Positions 8,271 through 15,816 of a stretch of 64,000 nucleotides of DNA are shown here, piece after piece (position 1 is the stretch's first letter; every line of letters begins with the position of its first letter). The stretch is from Nonomuraea dietziae. Lineage in GTDB: Bacteria; Actinomycetota; Actinomycetes; Streptosporangiales; Streptosporangiaceae. Below the pieces are notes generated by a model, which made no database searches, was not told the DNA's origin, and was given only the letters and a program-made list of their open reading frames with translations. The translations under genes and the position numbers were made by a program. The DNA is taken from positions 1,240,001-1,304,000 of the forward strand of contig NZ_JACIBV010000001.1 in the NCBI RefSeq assembly GCF_014195505.1, read 5' to 3'.

Positions 8271-9341
8271 ATGAGCAAATGGCGCGCGCTGCCCGCGTTC
8301 GCAGTTCTCGGCGCCACACTGGCGGCCACCGCAGGTACGGCAGGCGCCGCCGAGACCGGCGGCCGCCACGGCTTCGACCTGCAGGCGCACAGGGGCGGAA
8401 TGGGCCTGGTCGTCGAGAGCACGCTCCCCGGCTTCGCCAACGCGCTGGAGCTGGGGGTCAGCACGCTGGAGCTCGACATCCAGATCACCGAGGACGGCCA
8501 GGCGGTCGTCACCCACGACCGGCGGATCAGCGGCAGGGTGTGCCGCGACACCGCACCGGCCGTACCGGATGATCCGGAGTTCCCCTACGTCGGCAGGTAC
8601 ATCAACACGCTGACCCTCGCCCAGGTGAGAACGATGGACTGCGGCTCGGCGACCAAGGCGGAGTTCCCCGGGCAGCGGCCGGTGCCCGGGGCCAGGATGG
8701 CGCTGCTTCGCGAGGTGTTCGACCTGGTCAACCGCTATCGCGCACACCGGGTCGCGCTGAACGTCGAGACCAAGGTCGAGGCGGGCGCGCCGCACGAGAC
8801 GGCGCCGAGGGAGCAGTTCGTGCAGGTCGCCGCGGAGGAGATCCGGCGCGCAGGGCTGCTGCGGCAGGTCACCGTCCAGAGCTTCGACTGGGGCGCCCTC
8901 ATGCGGATGCGGGAGGTCGAGCCCCGCCTGCCGATCGTCGCCCTGACCAACCGCGACTTCCTGCAGACCGGACGGCCAGGCGCCTCACCCTGGCTCGGCG
9001 GCATCGACATCGACGACTTCGGCGGCGACCCGCTCAAGGCCGTCAAGTCCTTCGGCGCCGACGCGTTCTCGCCGGTGCACGGCTTCCCCCAGAACGGGAA
9101 GGTCACCGACCCCGGCTACCAGCCGTACGTGACCAGGGAGATGGTCGAGCAGGCGCACGGGCTGGGGATCAAGGTCATCCCGTGGACGATCGACGACGAG
9201 CCGACGATGAACAAGCTGATCGACGACGGGGTGGACGGCATCATCACCGACTACCCCGACCGGCTGCGGCAGGTGCTGGCCGAGCGAGGGTTCAAGCTGC
9301 CCAAGCAGTACCGGCTCAGGGGGCACCACCTGGAGCCGTGA
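8271..9341 (+). CDS. Secreted glycerophosphodiester phosphodiesterase
   Basis: A 356-residue GDPD. An N-terminal signal peptide (WRALPAFAVLGATLAATAGTAGAAE, cut near residue 26) is followed by the TIM-barrel catalytic motifs: the AHRGG segment, then LELDIQITEDGQAVVTHD, a later VETKVE, and VIPWTIDDEP near the C terminus. The His-Arg and Glu/Asp residues that bind the metal and phosphate are present. It acts outside the membrane, releasing glycerol-3-phosphate from glycerophosphodiesters, with phosphate or glycerol salvage the likely role. Confidence 0.92.
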   Translation: MSKWRALPAFAVLGATLAATAGTAGAAETGGRHGFDLQAHRGGMGLVVESTLPGFANALELGVSTLELDIQITEDGQAVVTHDRRISGRVCRDTAPAVPDDPEFPYVGRYINTLTLAQVRTMDCGSATKAEFPGQRPVPGARMALLREVFDLVNRYRAHRVALNVETKVEAGAPHETAPREQFVQVAAEEIRRAGLLRQVTVQSFDWGALMRMREVEPRLPIVALTNRDFLQTGRPGASPWLGGIDIDDFGGDPLKAVKSFGADAFSPVHGFPQNGKVTDPGYQPYVTREMVEQAHGLGIKVIPWTIDDEPTMNKLIDDGVDGIITDYPDRLRQVLAERGFKLPKQYRLRGHHLEP

Positions 9342-9396
9342 CCGGCGGGTCCGCGTCACGCGTCGTCCGGGCCGTGCGCCGGGACGAGGCTGCGTC

Positions 9397-9504
9397 GCGG
9401 ACCCACCTTTGCGGACCGCCCTTCGCGGACCCACCTTCGCGGCCTGGCGGGCAGGGCCTGGCGGGCGCGGCCAGGCCGGCGGGGCCTGGCGGGCGGGCCT
9501 GGCT
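9397..9504. repeat. Short GC-rich direct repeats between convergent genes
   Basis: GCGGACCCACCTT occurs at 9397-9409 and 9425-9437. GGCCTGGCGGGC occurs at 9441-9452, 9455-9466 and 9483-9494, with a partial copy from 9496. They fill the gap between the convergent GDPD and kinase genes and could fold strongly; no simple terminator stem stands out. Confidence 0.7.
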
Positions 9505-10394
9505 CAGGGCTGCTCGACCGGTGGGAGGCAGACGGTGAGAGCGCCGGGGACGACCTTGGCCTCGAGCTCGGTGGTGGCCTCGCGGTCCCCGCCGTCCAGC
9601 TCGTACGTCAGCGGGGCTCCGAACGTGGCTGACACCTTCCTGGCGCGGGTGATCCGGACGAACGGGGAGTCGTCGGAGCGCCCCGTGGCCATCCTGCCGA
9701 TCACCCTGGCCCACTGGATCGGCCCCTTGGCGGTGGAGACGCCGACCTCCAGCCAGCCGTCGTCGGGCCTGGCGTCGTCGAAGGCCTCGATGCCGGCGGC
9801 GATCGTGCTCACGTTGCCCAGGAGCAGACAGCTGGCCTCCCCGTCGAACCACGTCGTCCCATCGATCTTGATCTTCATCGGCACCAGCGGGCCGCCGACG
9901 TGCCGTACGGCCGCCTTGACGTAGCTCAGCTTGCCGAGCCGCTCCTTGGCCTGCCCGTCGGCGTCGGCGATCATCTCGGCCTCGAACCCGGCGCCCGCCA
10001 TCACCGCGAAGTGCTCGCCGTTGAGCACGCCCAGGTCGAGCTTGTCCCGCCGTCCGTGGAAGCCGATCCGCACCGCCTCCTCCAGGTCGATGGGGATGCC
10101 GAGGTTGTTGGCGAACAGGTTCGCGGTCCCGGCGGGGAGGATGGCCATCGGCACGCCCGAGGTGGCCAGTTCGTCGGCGCACCGTTGCACCATGCCGTCG
10201 CCACCCCAGACGAAGACCAGGTCGGCGCCCTTCTTGAGCGCCTTGCGAACCTTCTTCGGCGCCTTCTTGCTCTTGGGCACCTCGAACCAGAGAAGGTCTC
10301 CGACGTCCTGTTCGGTGATGAGCGTGCGCAGCCTGTCCAGGCCTGCGCCGAGAGTCTTCTTGCGATGCGCGACAACCGCCACAGTGGGGGACAT
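9504..10394 (-). CDS. Diacylglycerol kinase-like lipid kinase (YegS/LCB5 family)
   Basis: A 296-residue protein with the DAGK catalytic domain: nucleotide-binding segment VFVWGGDGMVQRC (about residue 60) and ILPAGTANLFANNLGIP (about 85-100), then an all-beta second domain. The usual GGDGT motif reads GGDGM here, a conservative but uncommon change. It would phosphorylate a diacylglycerol or similar lipid at the inner membrane face. It is divergent from two PAP2 phosphatases that could do the reverse step, making a lipid phosphorylation cycle likely. Confidence 0.88.
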   Translation of the reverse strand: MSPTVAVVAHRKKTLGAGLDRLRTLITEQDVGDLLWFEVPKSKKAPKKVRKALKKGADLVFVWGGDGMVQRCADELATSGVPMAILPAGTANLFANNLGIPIDLEEAVRIGFHGRRDKLDLGVLNGEHFAVMAGAGFEAEMIADADGQAKERLGKLSYVKAAVRHVGGPLVPMKIKIDGTTWFDGEASCLLLGNVSTIAAGIEAFDDARPDDGWLEVGVSTAKGPIQWARVIGRMATGRSDDSPFVRITRARKVSATFGAPLTYELDGGDREATTELEAKVVPGALTVCLPPVEQP

Positions 10395-10492
10395 GTCCTT
10401 CTGGCTACCCTCAGCGCCGCCTTTCAGGCAGGAATCAATTCTGCCTGCCGGGGTAGCCGAGCGCGAATGCGCATCGAGGAAAGGCCGAAACT

Positions 10493-11239
10493 GTGAGGCG
10501 GCAATGGCTCAGGGCTCGCGTCGACCGGGACCGCAGTCTGGGGCTGCGGCTGACGATCGCGAGCTTCGCGGCGGCGCTCGTCATGATCCCCTTCAGTCTG
10601 CTGCTCGTCGTGGCCAAGATGCCCGTCAACGGGCTGGACGCCCAGGTCGCCAGGGAACTGCACGCGTACGCGCTCGCCCATCCCGACGTGACCAGGCTGC
10701 TCATCGTATGGTCGGAGCTGTTCGGGCCGTGGCCCTGGCGTGTCGCGGTCATCGCCTACGCCGCCTGGCTGCTGTACAGGGGCGCGCCGAGACTGGCGAT
10801 CTGGGCGGTCACCACCATGGTCGTGGGCGGGCTGATCGGCCTCGCCCTCAAGATCGTCGTTGCCCGCGCCAGGCCGCACCTGCCGGATCCCGTCGCGCTC
10901 GCCCCGGGCGACTCCTTCCCCTCGGGCCACACGGTCCACGTGACGCTCGGCGCGGGAGTGATCGTCCTTCTCCTCCTGCCCGTGCTGTCACGGGCGGGAC
11001 GGATCGCGGCCTGGGCCGTGGCGGGGTTCCTGGTGCTGTCGGTCGGATACACCAGGATCGCGCTCGGCGTGCACTGGGTGAGCGACGTGGCCGGAGGGAT
11101 CGTGCTGGGCGCGGCCGTCATCGCCGCCACCGCGGCGGCATTCGAGACCTGGCGAAGGGAGCAGGGCCGCAGGCCCGCCTCGCCATTGGCTGAAGGAGTG
11201 GAACCCGAGTCGGTGAAGGTGATGCATGACCAGAACTGA
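10493..11239 (+). CDS. PAP2-family membrane phosphatase (first of two)
   Basis: A 248-residue integral membrane phosphatase starting at GTG. The three acid-phosphatase motifs are present: KIVVARARPHLPDP (about residue 120), PSGHTVH (about 142) and RIALGVHWVSDVAGG (about 187). The catalytic His and Arg residues are intact. Five to six membrane helices surround them. Its likely substrates are phosphatidic acid, undecaprenyl pyrophosphate or a similar lipid phosphate on the outer face. It overlaps the next PAP2 gene by 14 bases. Confidence 0.9.
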   Translation: MRRQWLRARVDRDRSLGLRLTIASFAAALVMIPFSLLLVVAKMPVNGLDAQVARELHAYALAHPDVTRLLIVWSELFGPWPWRVAVIAYAAWLLYRGAPRLAIWAVTTMVVGGLIGLALKIVVARARPHLPDPVALAPGDSFPSGHTVHVTLGAGVIVLLLLPVLSRAGRIAAWAVAGFLVLSVGYTRIALGVHWVSDVAGGIVLGAAVIAATAAAFETWRREQGRRPASPLAEGVEPESVKVMHDQN

Positions 11240-11903
11240 GCACGTGAAGTACTACGCTCTGACGATTTTACTCCCCATGATCCTGATGGCCGCGGCGACG
11301 TTCGGCGTGGGCAAGCTGATCCTCGCCCTGCCCACCGGTGAGGCGGCCGTGAGCCGGGGCCTGGCCGCCGACCGCACCTCGTTGTGGAACGCGCTCACCG
11401 ACGTCGGCAGCAGCCTGTCGGACACCCCGTACATCGTGGCGGCCACCGCGATATTCGCGATCATCTTCAGGCTCGTGTACAAACGCTGGCGCGAATCCGT
11501 CTTTCTCATCGCGGCCGTCTGGAGCCAGTCGCTCGTCTTCCTGGCCACCACCATGATCGTCGGACGGCACCGGCCGCCGGTGCGCCACCTCGACGAGGCC
11601 CCACCCACCAGCAGCTTCCCCTCCGGGCATGTCAGCGCCGCCGTCGCCTTCTACTGCGGGGTCGCGCTCATCCTGAGCTCGCATGTCCGCAACAGGGGGC
11701 TCCAGGTGGTGATCTGGGTGCTCGGGATCGCCGCCCCGCTGGCGGTCGGCTTCTCCCGTGTCTACCGTGGCATGCACTTCGTCACCGACGTCCTCTGGGG
11801 CCTGCTGCTCGGCGTGGGCTGCGTCGTGATGGCCGCTCGCGCGATCCTGTACCGGCGTGAGAGGCAACGCCGTCGGGCCTCGGAGCTGGTCCGCCCCGCC
11901 TAG
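11226..11903 (+). CDS. PAP2-family membrane phosphatase (second of two)
   Basis: A 225-residue paralogue-like PAP2 protein with motifs VGRHRPPVRHLDEAPP (motif 1; the leading Lys is absent but the Arg-x-Arg-Pro core is kept), FPSGHVSA and RVYRGMHFVTDVLWG. It begins inside the previous PAP2 gene, so the two are translationally coupled. Two different lipid phosphatases made together suggest related substrates or a heteromeric arrangement. A strong terminator follows at 11909. Confidence 0.9.
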   Translation: MTRTEHVKYYALTILLPMILMAAATFGVGKLILALPTGEAAVSRGLAADRTSLWNALTDVGSSLSDTPYIVAATAIFAIIFRLVYKRWRESVFLIAAVWSQSLVFLATTMIVGRHRPPVRHLDEAPPTSSFPSGHVSAAVAFYCGVALILSSHVRNRGLQVVIWVLGIAAPLAVGFSRVYRGMHFVTDVLWGLLLGVGCVVMAARAILYRRERQRRRASELVRPA

Positions 11904-11908
11904 CCTGC

Positions 11909-11944
11909 GGCGACTGGTTCCTCGAAGGCGAGGAACCAGTCGCC
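11909..11944. terminator. Bidirectional terminator between PAP2 and DUF1206 genes
   Basis: Two 16-base arms (11909-11924 and 11929-11944) are perfectly complementary around the loop AAGG. It sits six bases after the PAP2 stop and six bases before the end of the convergent DUF1206 gene, so it can serve both. Confidence 0.9.
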
Positions 11945-11949
11945 GATCC

Positions 11950-12741
11950 TCAGGTCCTGCGCCAGCGCGCCTCTCCCAGGCAGTACCCGGCGAACAGCAG
12001 CACCCCGAGCGCCACCACGACCAGCAGCCACGGCCCCGCAGGGGTGTCGGCGAACGCCCTCAGCGTCGCGTCGATGCCGCCGGCCTTGTCCGAGTCGAAG
12101 GTGATGGCCGCCTGGATCACGAAGACCCCGGCCAGCCCGGCGATCACCCCGCGCGCGACGTAACCGGCGAGCCCGAGCCGATCCATCACCGAGCCGGCCC
12201 GCGGCGGCATCGGCCTGAGCTGTTTGCGGAACTCCTTCTTGACTCCGTAGCGCACCCAGTAGACGCCGAGCGCGAGGATGCCGAGCCCGATCGCCCCCAC
12301 GATGATCTGTCCCGCGGGCAGTGCGAGCAGCTTGCCCGTCAGGTCCTGGGAGGCCTTGTCGTCCGACGTGCTCTCGCCGGACAGCAGCATGGTCAGCAAC
12401 GCGACGCAGATGAACGCGTAGACCACGACCCGGCTGACCGACTCGATCCTGTCCTTGGCCCTGCGGGACCCGAAGATCGCCTCACAGGCCTGCCACACGG
12501 TCAGCGCGGCGAACCCCACGACCATGATCCACAGGATCACCGCCCCGAACGGCAGCTCGGCGACCGTGCTGATCGCGCCGTTCTTGTCGGCCTCCCGGCC
12601 GCCCTCGCCGAACGCGATCTGGAGCGCCAGCACCCCGATCAGCCCGTAGAGCACGCCCCGGCACACCAGCCCGACCCGCGCTAACTTGTCCATCGCCGGG
12701 CTGTCCGCCGCCCGGCGGGCCATGGCCTCAGCTTCACTCAT
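11950..12741 (-). CDS. DUF1206 family membrane protein
   Basis: A 263-residue protein with six predicted membrane helices arranged as three similar two-helix units; each begins with a polar helix and a pattern like ARVGLVCRGVLYGLIGVLAL and AGYVARGVIAGLAGVFVIQ. That internal repetition is the mark of DUF1206. The function of the family is unknown. An IS element lies 56 bp upstream of its start and may have replaced its original promoter region. Confidence 0.9.
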   Translation of the reverse strand: MSEAEAMARRAADSPAMDKLARVGLVCRGVLYGLIGVLALQIAFGEGGREADKNGAISTVAELPFGAVILWIMVVGFAALTVWQACEAIFGSRRAKDRIESVSRVVVYAFICVALLTMLLSGESTSDDKASQDLTGKLLALPAGQIIVGAIGLGILALGVYWVRYGVKKEFRKQLRPMPPRAGSVMDRLGLAGYVARGVIAGLAGVFVIQAAITFDSDKAGGIDATLRAFADTPAGPWLLVVVALGVLLFAGYCLGEARWRRT

Positions 12742-12855
12742 GAATTCTCCCGAGAGTCGTCAAAGACCCTCGAACTGCCCTCGATCGCGCGTTCTAGGCC
12801 GTGTTTCCAAAAGGGTCTTTGAGGGCTTGCGGCGTGGCGGTCATCGATAAACGAC

Positions 12856-12909
12856 GAGGCCTCCGGTAGTTGGTTCAACGACCAAGAAGAGCCAAGTACC
12901 GGAGACCTC
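12856..12909 (+). promoter_or_regulatory. Hairpin enclosing the transposase ribosome-binding site
   Basis: GAGG-C-CTCCGGTA (12856-12868) pairs with TACCGGAG-A-CCTC (12897-12909), leaving one C/A mismatch in a 13-bp stem. The right arm contains the GGAG ribosome site and ends directly against the GTG start. A transcript that reads in from outside would fold and hide the start, while one starting inside the left arm would not. Confidence 0.7.
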
Positions 12910-13812
12910 GTGGCCAGCGTAGCGGTGACGAGGCGGCACGACCTGACCGACGGGCAATGGGCAGCGCTGGAACCGCTGTTACCCGCCCCTTCGGGCCGCG
13001 GTCGTCCGCCGAAATGGAGCAGGCGGCAGTTGATCGACGGGATCCGCTGGCGGATTCGGACCGGCGCGCCGTGGCGGGACGTCCCTGAGCTTTATGCGCC
13101 CTGGTCAACGGTGTATGGCCGGTTCCGCCGCTGGCAGCGTGATGGCACCTGGTCGAAGATCCTGGCAGCGTTGCAGGCGCACGCGGACGCCGCCGGGAAG
13201 ATCGGCTGGACGGCGAGTGTGGACTCCACGATCAGCCGGGCCCACCAGCATGCCGCTGGGGCACGCCGGGACGGTCACCTGCAGAAGGAACCGCCTGGTG
13301 GGGTGCACAGCGAACCGGACGGTCATGCGTTGGGCCGTTCACGCGGTGGGCTGACCACCAAGACACACCTGGTCTGCGAGCAGGGCCGCAAACCCCTGGC
13401 CCTGCTGGTGACGGCCGGTCAGCGGGGTGACAGCCCGCAGTTCATCCCAGTGCTGAACAAGATCCGCATCAGCCGTCTTGGTGGTGGCCGGCCCCGGACT
13501 CGTCCCGATCGGGTCCTGGCCGACAAGGCCTACACCAGCAAGGCCAACCGCGATCATTTGCGCCGGCGTGGGATCAAGGCATGCATCCCGAGTAAGGCCG
13601 ACCAGGACGCTCACCGGCGCGCGAAGGGTTCCAAGGGCGGGCGACCTCCAGCCTTCGACGCCACCCTCTATCGTCAGCGTCATGCCGTGGAATGTGGCAT
13701 CAACCAGCTTAAACAGAACCGTGCCATGGCTACGCGGTACGACAAGCTCGCTGTCCGCTTCGAGGCCACACTCACCATCGCTGCGATCAACGAGTGGCTC
13801 CGCGGCTTATGA
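12910..13812 (+). CDS. IS5-family DDE transposase
   Basis: A 300-residue transposase in one uninterrupted frame. An N-terminal DUF4096-like segment (DLTDGQWAALEPLLP ... WRIRTGAPWRDVP) precedes the catalytic core, whose DDE residues are visible as Asp105 (SVDSTISRAH), Asp205 (LADKAYTSK) and Glu261 (HAVECGINQLK). The start is GTG with GGAG eight bases upstream. The stop codon lies within the right terminal repeat. It looks functional. Confidence 0.95.
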   Translation: MASVAVTRRHDLTDGQWAALEPLLPAPSGRGRPPKWSRRQLIDGIRWRIRTGAPWRDVPELYAPWSTVYGRFRRWQRDGTWSKILAALQAHADAAGKIGWTASVDSTISRAHQHAAGARRDGHLQKEPPGGVHSEPDGHALGRSRGGLTTKTHLVCEQGRKPLALLVTAGQRGDSPQFIPVLNKIRISRLGGGRPRTRPDRVLADKAYTSKANRDHLRRRGIKACIPSKADQDAHRRAKGSKGGRPPAFDATLYRQRHAVECGINQLKQNRAMATRYDKLAVRFEATLTIAAINEWLRGL

Positions 13813-13831
13813 AACACGCCCTAGGCCCTGT

Positions 13832-14731
13832 TCAGCTCCGCGCTCCCTCCCGATCGTCCATGACGCCGAAGGTGGAGGCCCGGAACAGGAAGGACGCCCA
13901 CGAGCGGTAGGGCCGCCAGGTATCGGCCAGCCTGCGGTAGGCGGCCGGTGGCGCGTCGTGCGGCAGGCCGTACACCTCGCGCAGGGTCGCGAACAGGCGT
14001 GGCTCGTCGCCGGGGAACGCGTCCGGCGCGCCCGCGCCGCGGATGAGGATCAGGCCCGCGGAGAACGGGCCCACGCCCGGCAGGGCGCGCAGTTCGGCCA
14101 GTGCCTCCTCCGGCTCGAGCGCGCGCAGGTGCTCGGCGGTGAGCACGCCGTCGAGCGCCGCGCGGGCCAGCCCGTGCACCCACTCCTCCTTCTGCGCGGG
14201 CAGGCCGAGGCCGCCGGCCTCCAGCAGCGTGACGGGCGGGGGGAAGGCGGCGTACACCTGCCCGTCCACGGTGACCTTCGCGCCGAACCGCTCCGCGATG
14301 CGCTGCTTGATCCTGGAGGCGATGAGCATGGAGGAGCGCTGCACGATCACCGCCCAGCACGCCGCCTCCCACGGGCTCCAGAAGCACACGGGCCGCAGGC
14401 CTGGACGGCGCTGCTGCAGGTCGCCGAGCACTGGGTCGGCCTCCCCCAGCTCGGCGAAGCCCGTGCCGTCCACGTCGAGGGACAGGATGCGCGCCACCTC
14501 GCCCCTGATCCCCGGACCCGCCGCCCTCGTCGTGGCGACGGCGACCCCGCCGGGGGCGGCGGTCACCGTCACGCCGATCGGCAGCCAGTCCGACTCCGCG
14601 CAGTAGGCGAAGCGCAGCGACCGCCCGTCGGAGGGCAGCGCGCTGGTGGCCGGCCAGTCCTCGACGAAGCGCAGCGAGGCGCCGAAGTCGAAAGGGCCCT
14701 CGGCGGTGAGCGTGAATCCGTGCGTGGTCAT
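13832..14731 (-). CDS. AlkA-like DNA-3-methyladenine glycosylase
   Basis: A 299-residue HhH-GPD DNA glycosylase. The helix-hairpin-helix LRALPGVGPFSAGLILIRG (about residues 214-232) is followed by AFPGDEPRLF, where the Asp corresponds to the catalytic Asp of AlkA. The N-terminal half has the AlkA-type beta domain and a VIVQRSSMLIASRIKQRIAERFG segment. It removes alkylated bases in base excision repair. The IS element ends eight bases beyond its 3' flank (CTAG then seven bases then the stop), so the gene is intact but its downstream region is not original. Confidence 0.88.
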   Translation of the reverse strand: MTTHGFTLTAEGPFDFGASLRFVEDWPATSALPSDGRSLRFAYCAESDWLPIGVTVTAAPGGVAVATTRAAGPGIRGEVARILSLDVDGTGFAELGEADPVLGDLQQRRPGLRPVCFWSPWEAACWAVIVQRSSMLIASRIKQRIAERFGAKVTVDGQVYAAFPPPVTLLEAGGLGLPAQKEEWVHGLARAALDGVLTAEHLRALEPEEALAELRALPGVGPFSAGLILIRGAGAPDAFPGDEPRLFATLREVYGLPHDAPPAAYRRLADTWRPYRSWASFLFRASTFGVMDDREGARS

Positions 14732-14770
14732 GCGCGTATGGTAGGAGGCCCTCCGACCGGCCGGGACGTG

Positions 14771-15150
14771 CTAGGCGCGGTTGGCCGCCCGCATGACGGA
14801 GGCCACCAGACGGCGGTTCTCCGGGGCTCCGCCTCCCCCGCCGAAGGAGAAGCGGCGGCGGGTGCAGGCGTAGGCGATGCCGCTGCGGGGGTCGGCGAAG
14901 GACTGCGCGCCGACCGCGCCGCTGTGGCCGAAGGCGTCCGCGCCCAGCTCGGGATAAGCGGACGGCCTGCGCCTCGAAGCCCAGCAGGAAGTGGTCGCGC
15001 TCCCCCGTGACCAGGTCGGGGCCCGTGGAGTGCGGCCTGGTGAACTCCGCGAGGGTGCCGGGCTCGAGGAGCGGCGGCCTGCCGTCGATCTCACTGATGG
15101 CGGCGGCGTACATTCCGGTTCCTTCGTCCCGCCCGCCCTCAGGGTGGCCC
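14771..15150 (-). pseudogene. Serine hydrolase/class C beta-lactamase-like gene remnant
   Basis: Only the C-terminal part remains. From about 15150 one frame reads GRDEGTGMYAAAISEIDG ... DHFLLGFEAQA, then the matching continuation YPELGADAFGHSGAVGAQSF ... VMRAANRA is in the next frame, stopping at 14771. The order and the FGHSGAVG box are those of EstB/beta-lactamase-like serine hydrolases. One extra base around 14955-14965 explains the frame change. The catalytic SxxK half is missing, replaced by the end of the TetR gene, so this is a true remnant and not only a sequencing error. Confidence 0.8.
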
Positions 15151-15156
15151 TGAGGT

Positions 15157-15816
15157 TCAGCTCTGCTCCTCTTCGCCGGATGGGGCGGCCGTGCGGTGTT
15201 CCGTGCGCCGGAGCAGCCGCTCGGCCTGACCGACGACGTCAGCCAGGCCGCAGCCTGTCGCGTCGGGGTCGCCGGAGGAGTCCGGGTCGATGAGCATGCG
15301 GTACATCGCCGCGCCCACGACCATGTCGATCACGGCGTCGATGTCGGCCTCCTCGGCCAGCCGCCCTTCCCGCCTGGCGCGCTCGAGCGCGGCGTGGATC
15401 ACTCGGCGCCGGGGCAGGATGTAGTGCTCGCGGTAGGCGGCGAGCAGTGACGGGTAACCGATGCTGGAGCCGATGAGCTGGGCGAGCACGGCGCGGAAGC
15501 GCGTGTCGCCGAACGTCCGTTCCCACGAGTCCATGAGCCGCTCGTCGAGCGGTGGACCCTGCGCGTCCGCGGCCGCCCAGATCTCCTCCTCGGGCACGAG
15601 GGTGCGGGCCTGCTCGATCGCCTGGATCAGCAGCTCCTCCTTCGAGGACCAGCGCCGGTAGATCGTCACCTTGGCCACGCCCGCGCGCTTGGCGATCTGC
15701 TCGACGTTCGCCCCTTCCACGCCGCGCTCCACGAACAGTTCCAGCGCCGCTCTCATGATCTGCTCGTCGGCCTCGGGGTCGCGCGGCCGTCCTCTGGTGC
15801 GCCGGGTGGAGGTCAT
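15157..15816 (-). CDS. TetR-family transcriptional regulator
   Basis: A 219-residue repressor. The helix-turn-helix NVEQIAKRAGVAKVTIYRRW (about residues 38-57) is preceded by the common RRTRGRPRDPEADEQIMRAAL start. Its ATG overlaps the stop of the upstream metallo-beta-lactamase gene by four bases, so the two form an operon. It probably acts at the long inverted repeat at 17356-17387 in front of that operon, giving autoregulation. Confidence 0.92.
   Translation of the reverse strand: MTSTRRTRGRPRDPEADEQIMRAALELFVERGVEGANVEQIAKRAGVAKVTIYRRWSSKEELLIQAIEQARTLVPEEEIWAAADAQGPPLDERLMDSWERTFGDTRFRAVLAQLIGSSIGYPSLLAAYREHYILPRRRVIHAALERARREGRLAEEADIDAVIDMVVGAAMYRMLIDPDSSGDPDATGCGLADVVGQAERLLRRTEHRTAAPSGEEEQS

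Larger units (their letters stand above)
12794..13824. mobile_element. IS5-family insertion sequence with CTAG target duplication
   Basis: An intact element of 1,023 bp (12798-13820) flanked on both sides by CTAG (12794-12797 and 13821-13824). The left end GCCGTGTTTCCAAA and the inverted right end GGCGTGTTTCATAA match at 11 of 14 positions. It carries one full-length transposase. The sharp ends and intact gene indicate a fairly recent insertion, between the upstream region of the DUF1206 gene and the 3' end of the glycosylase gene; neither coding region is broken. Confidence 0.9.
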
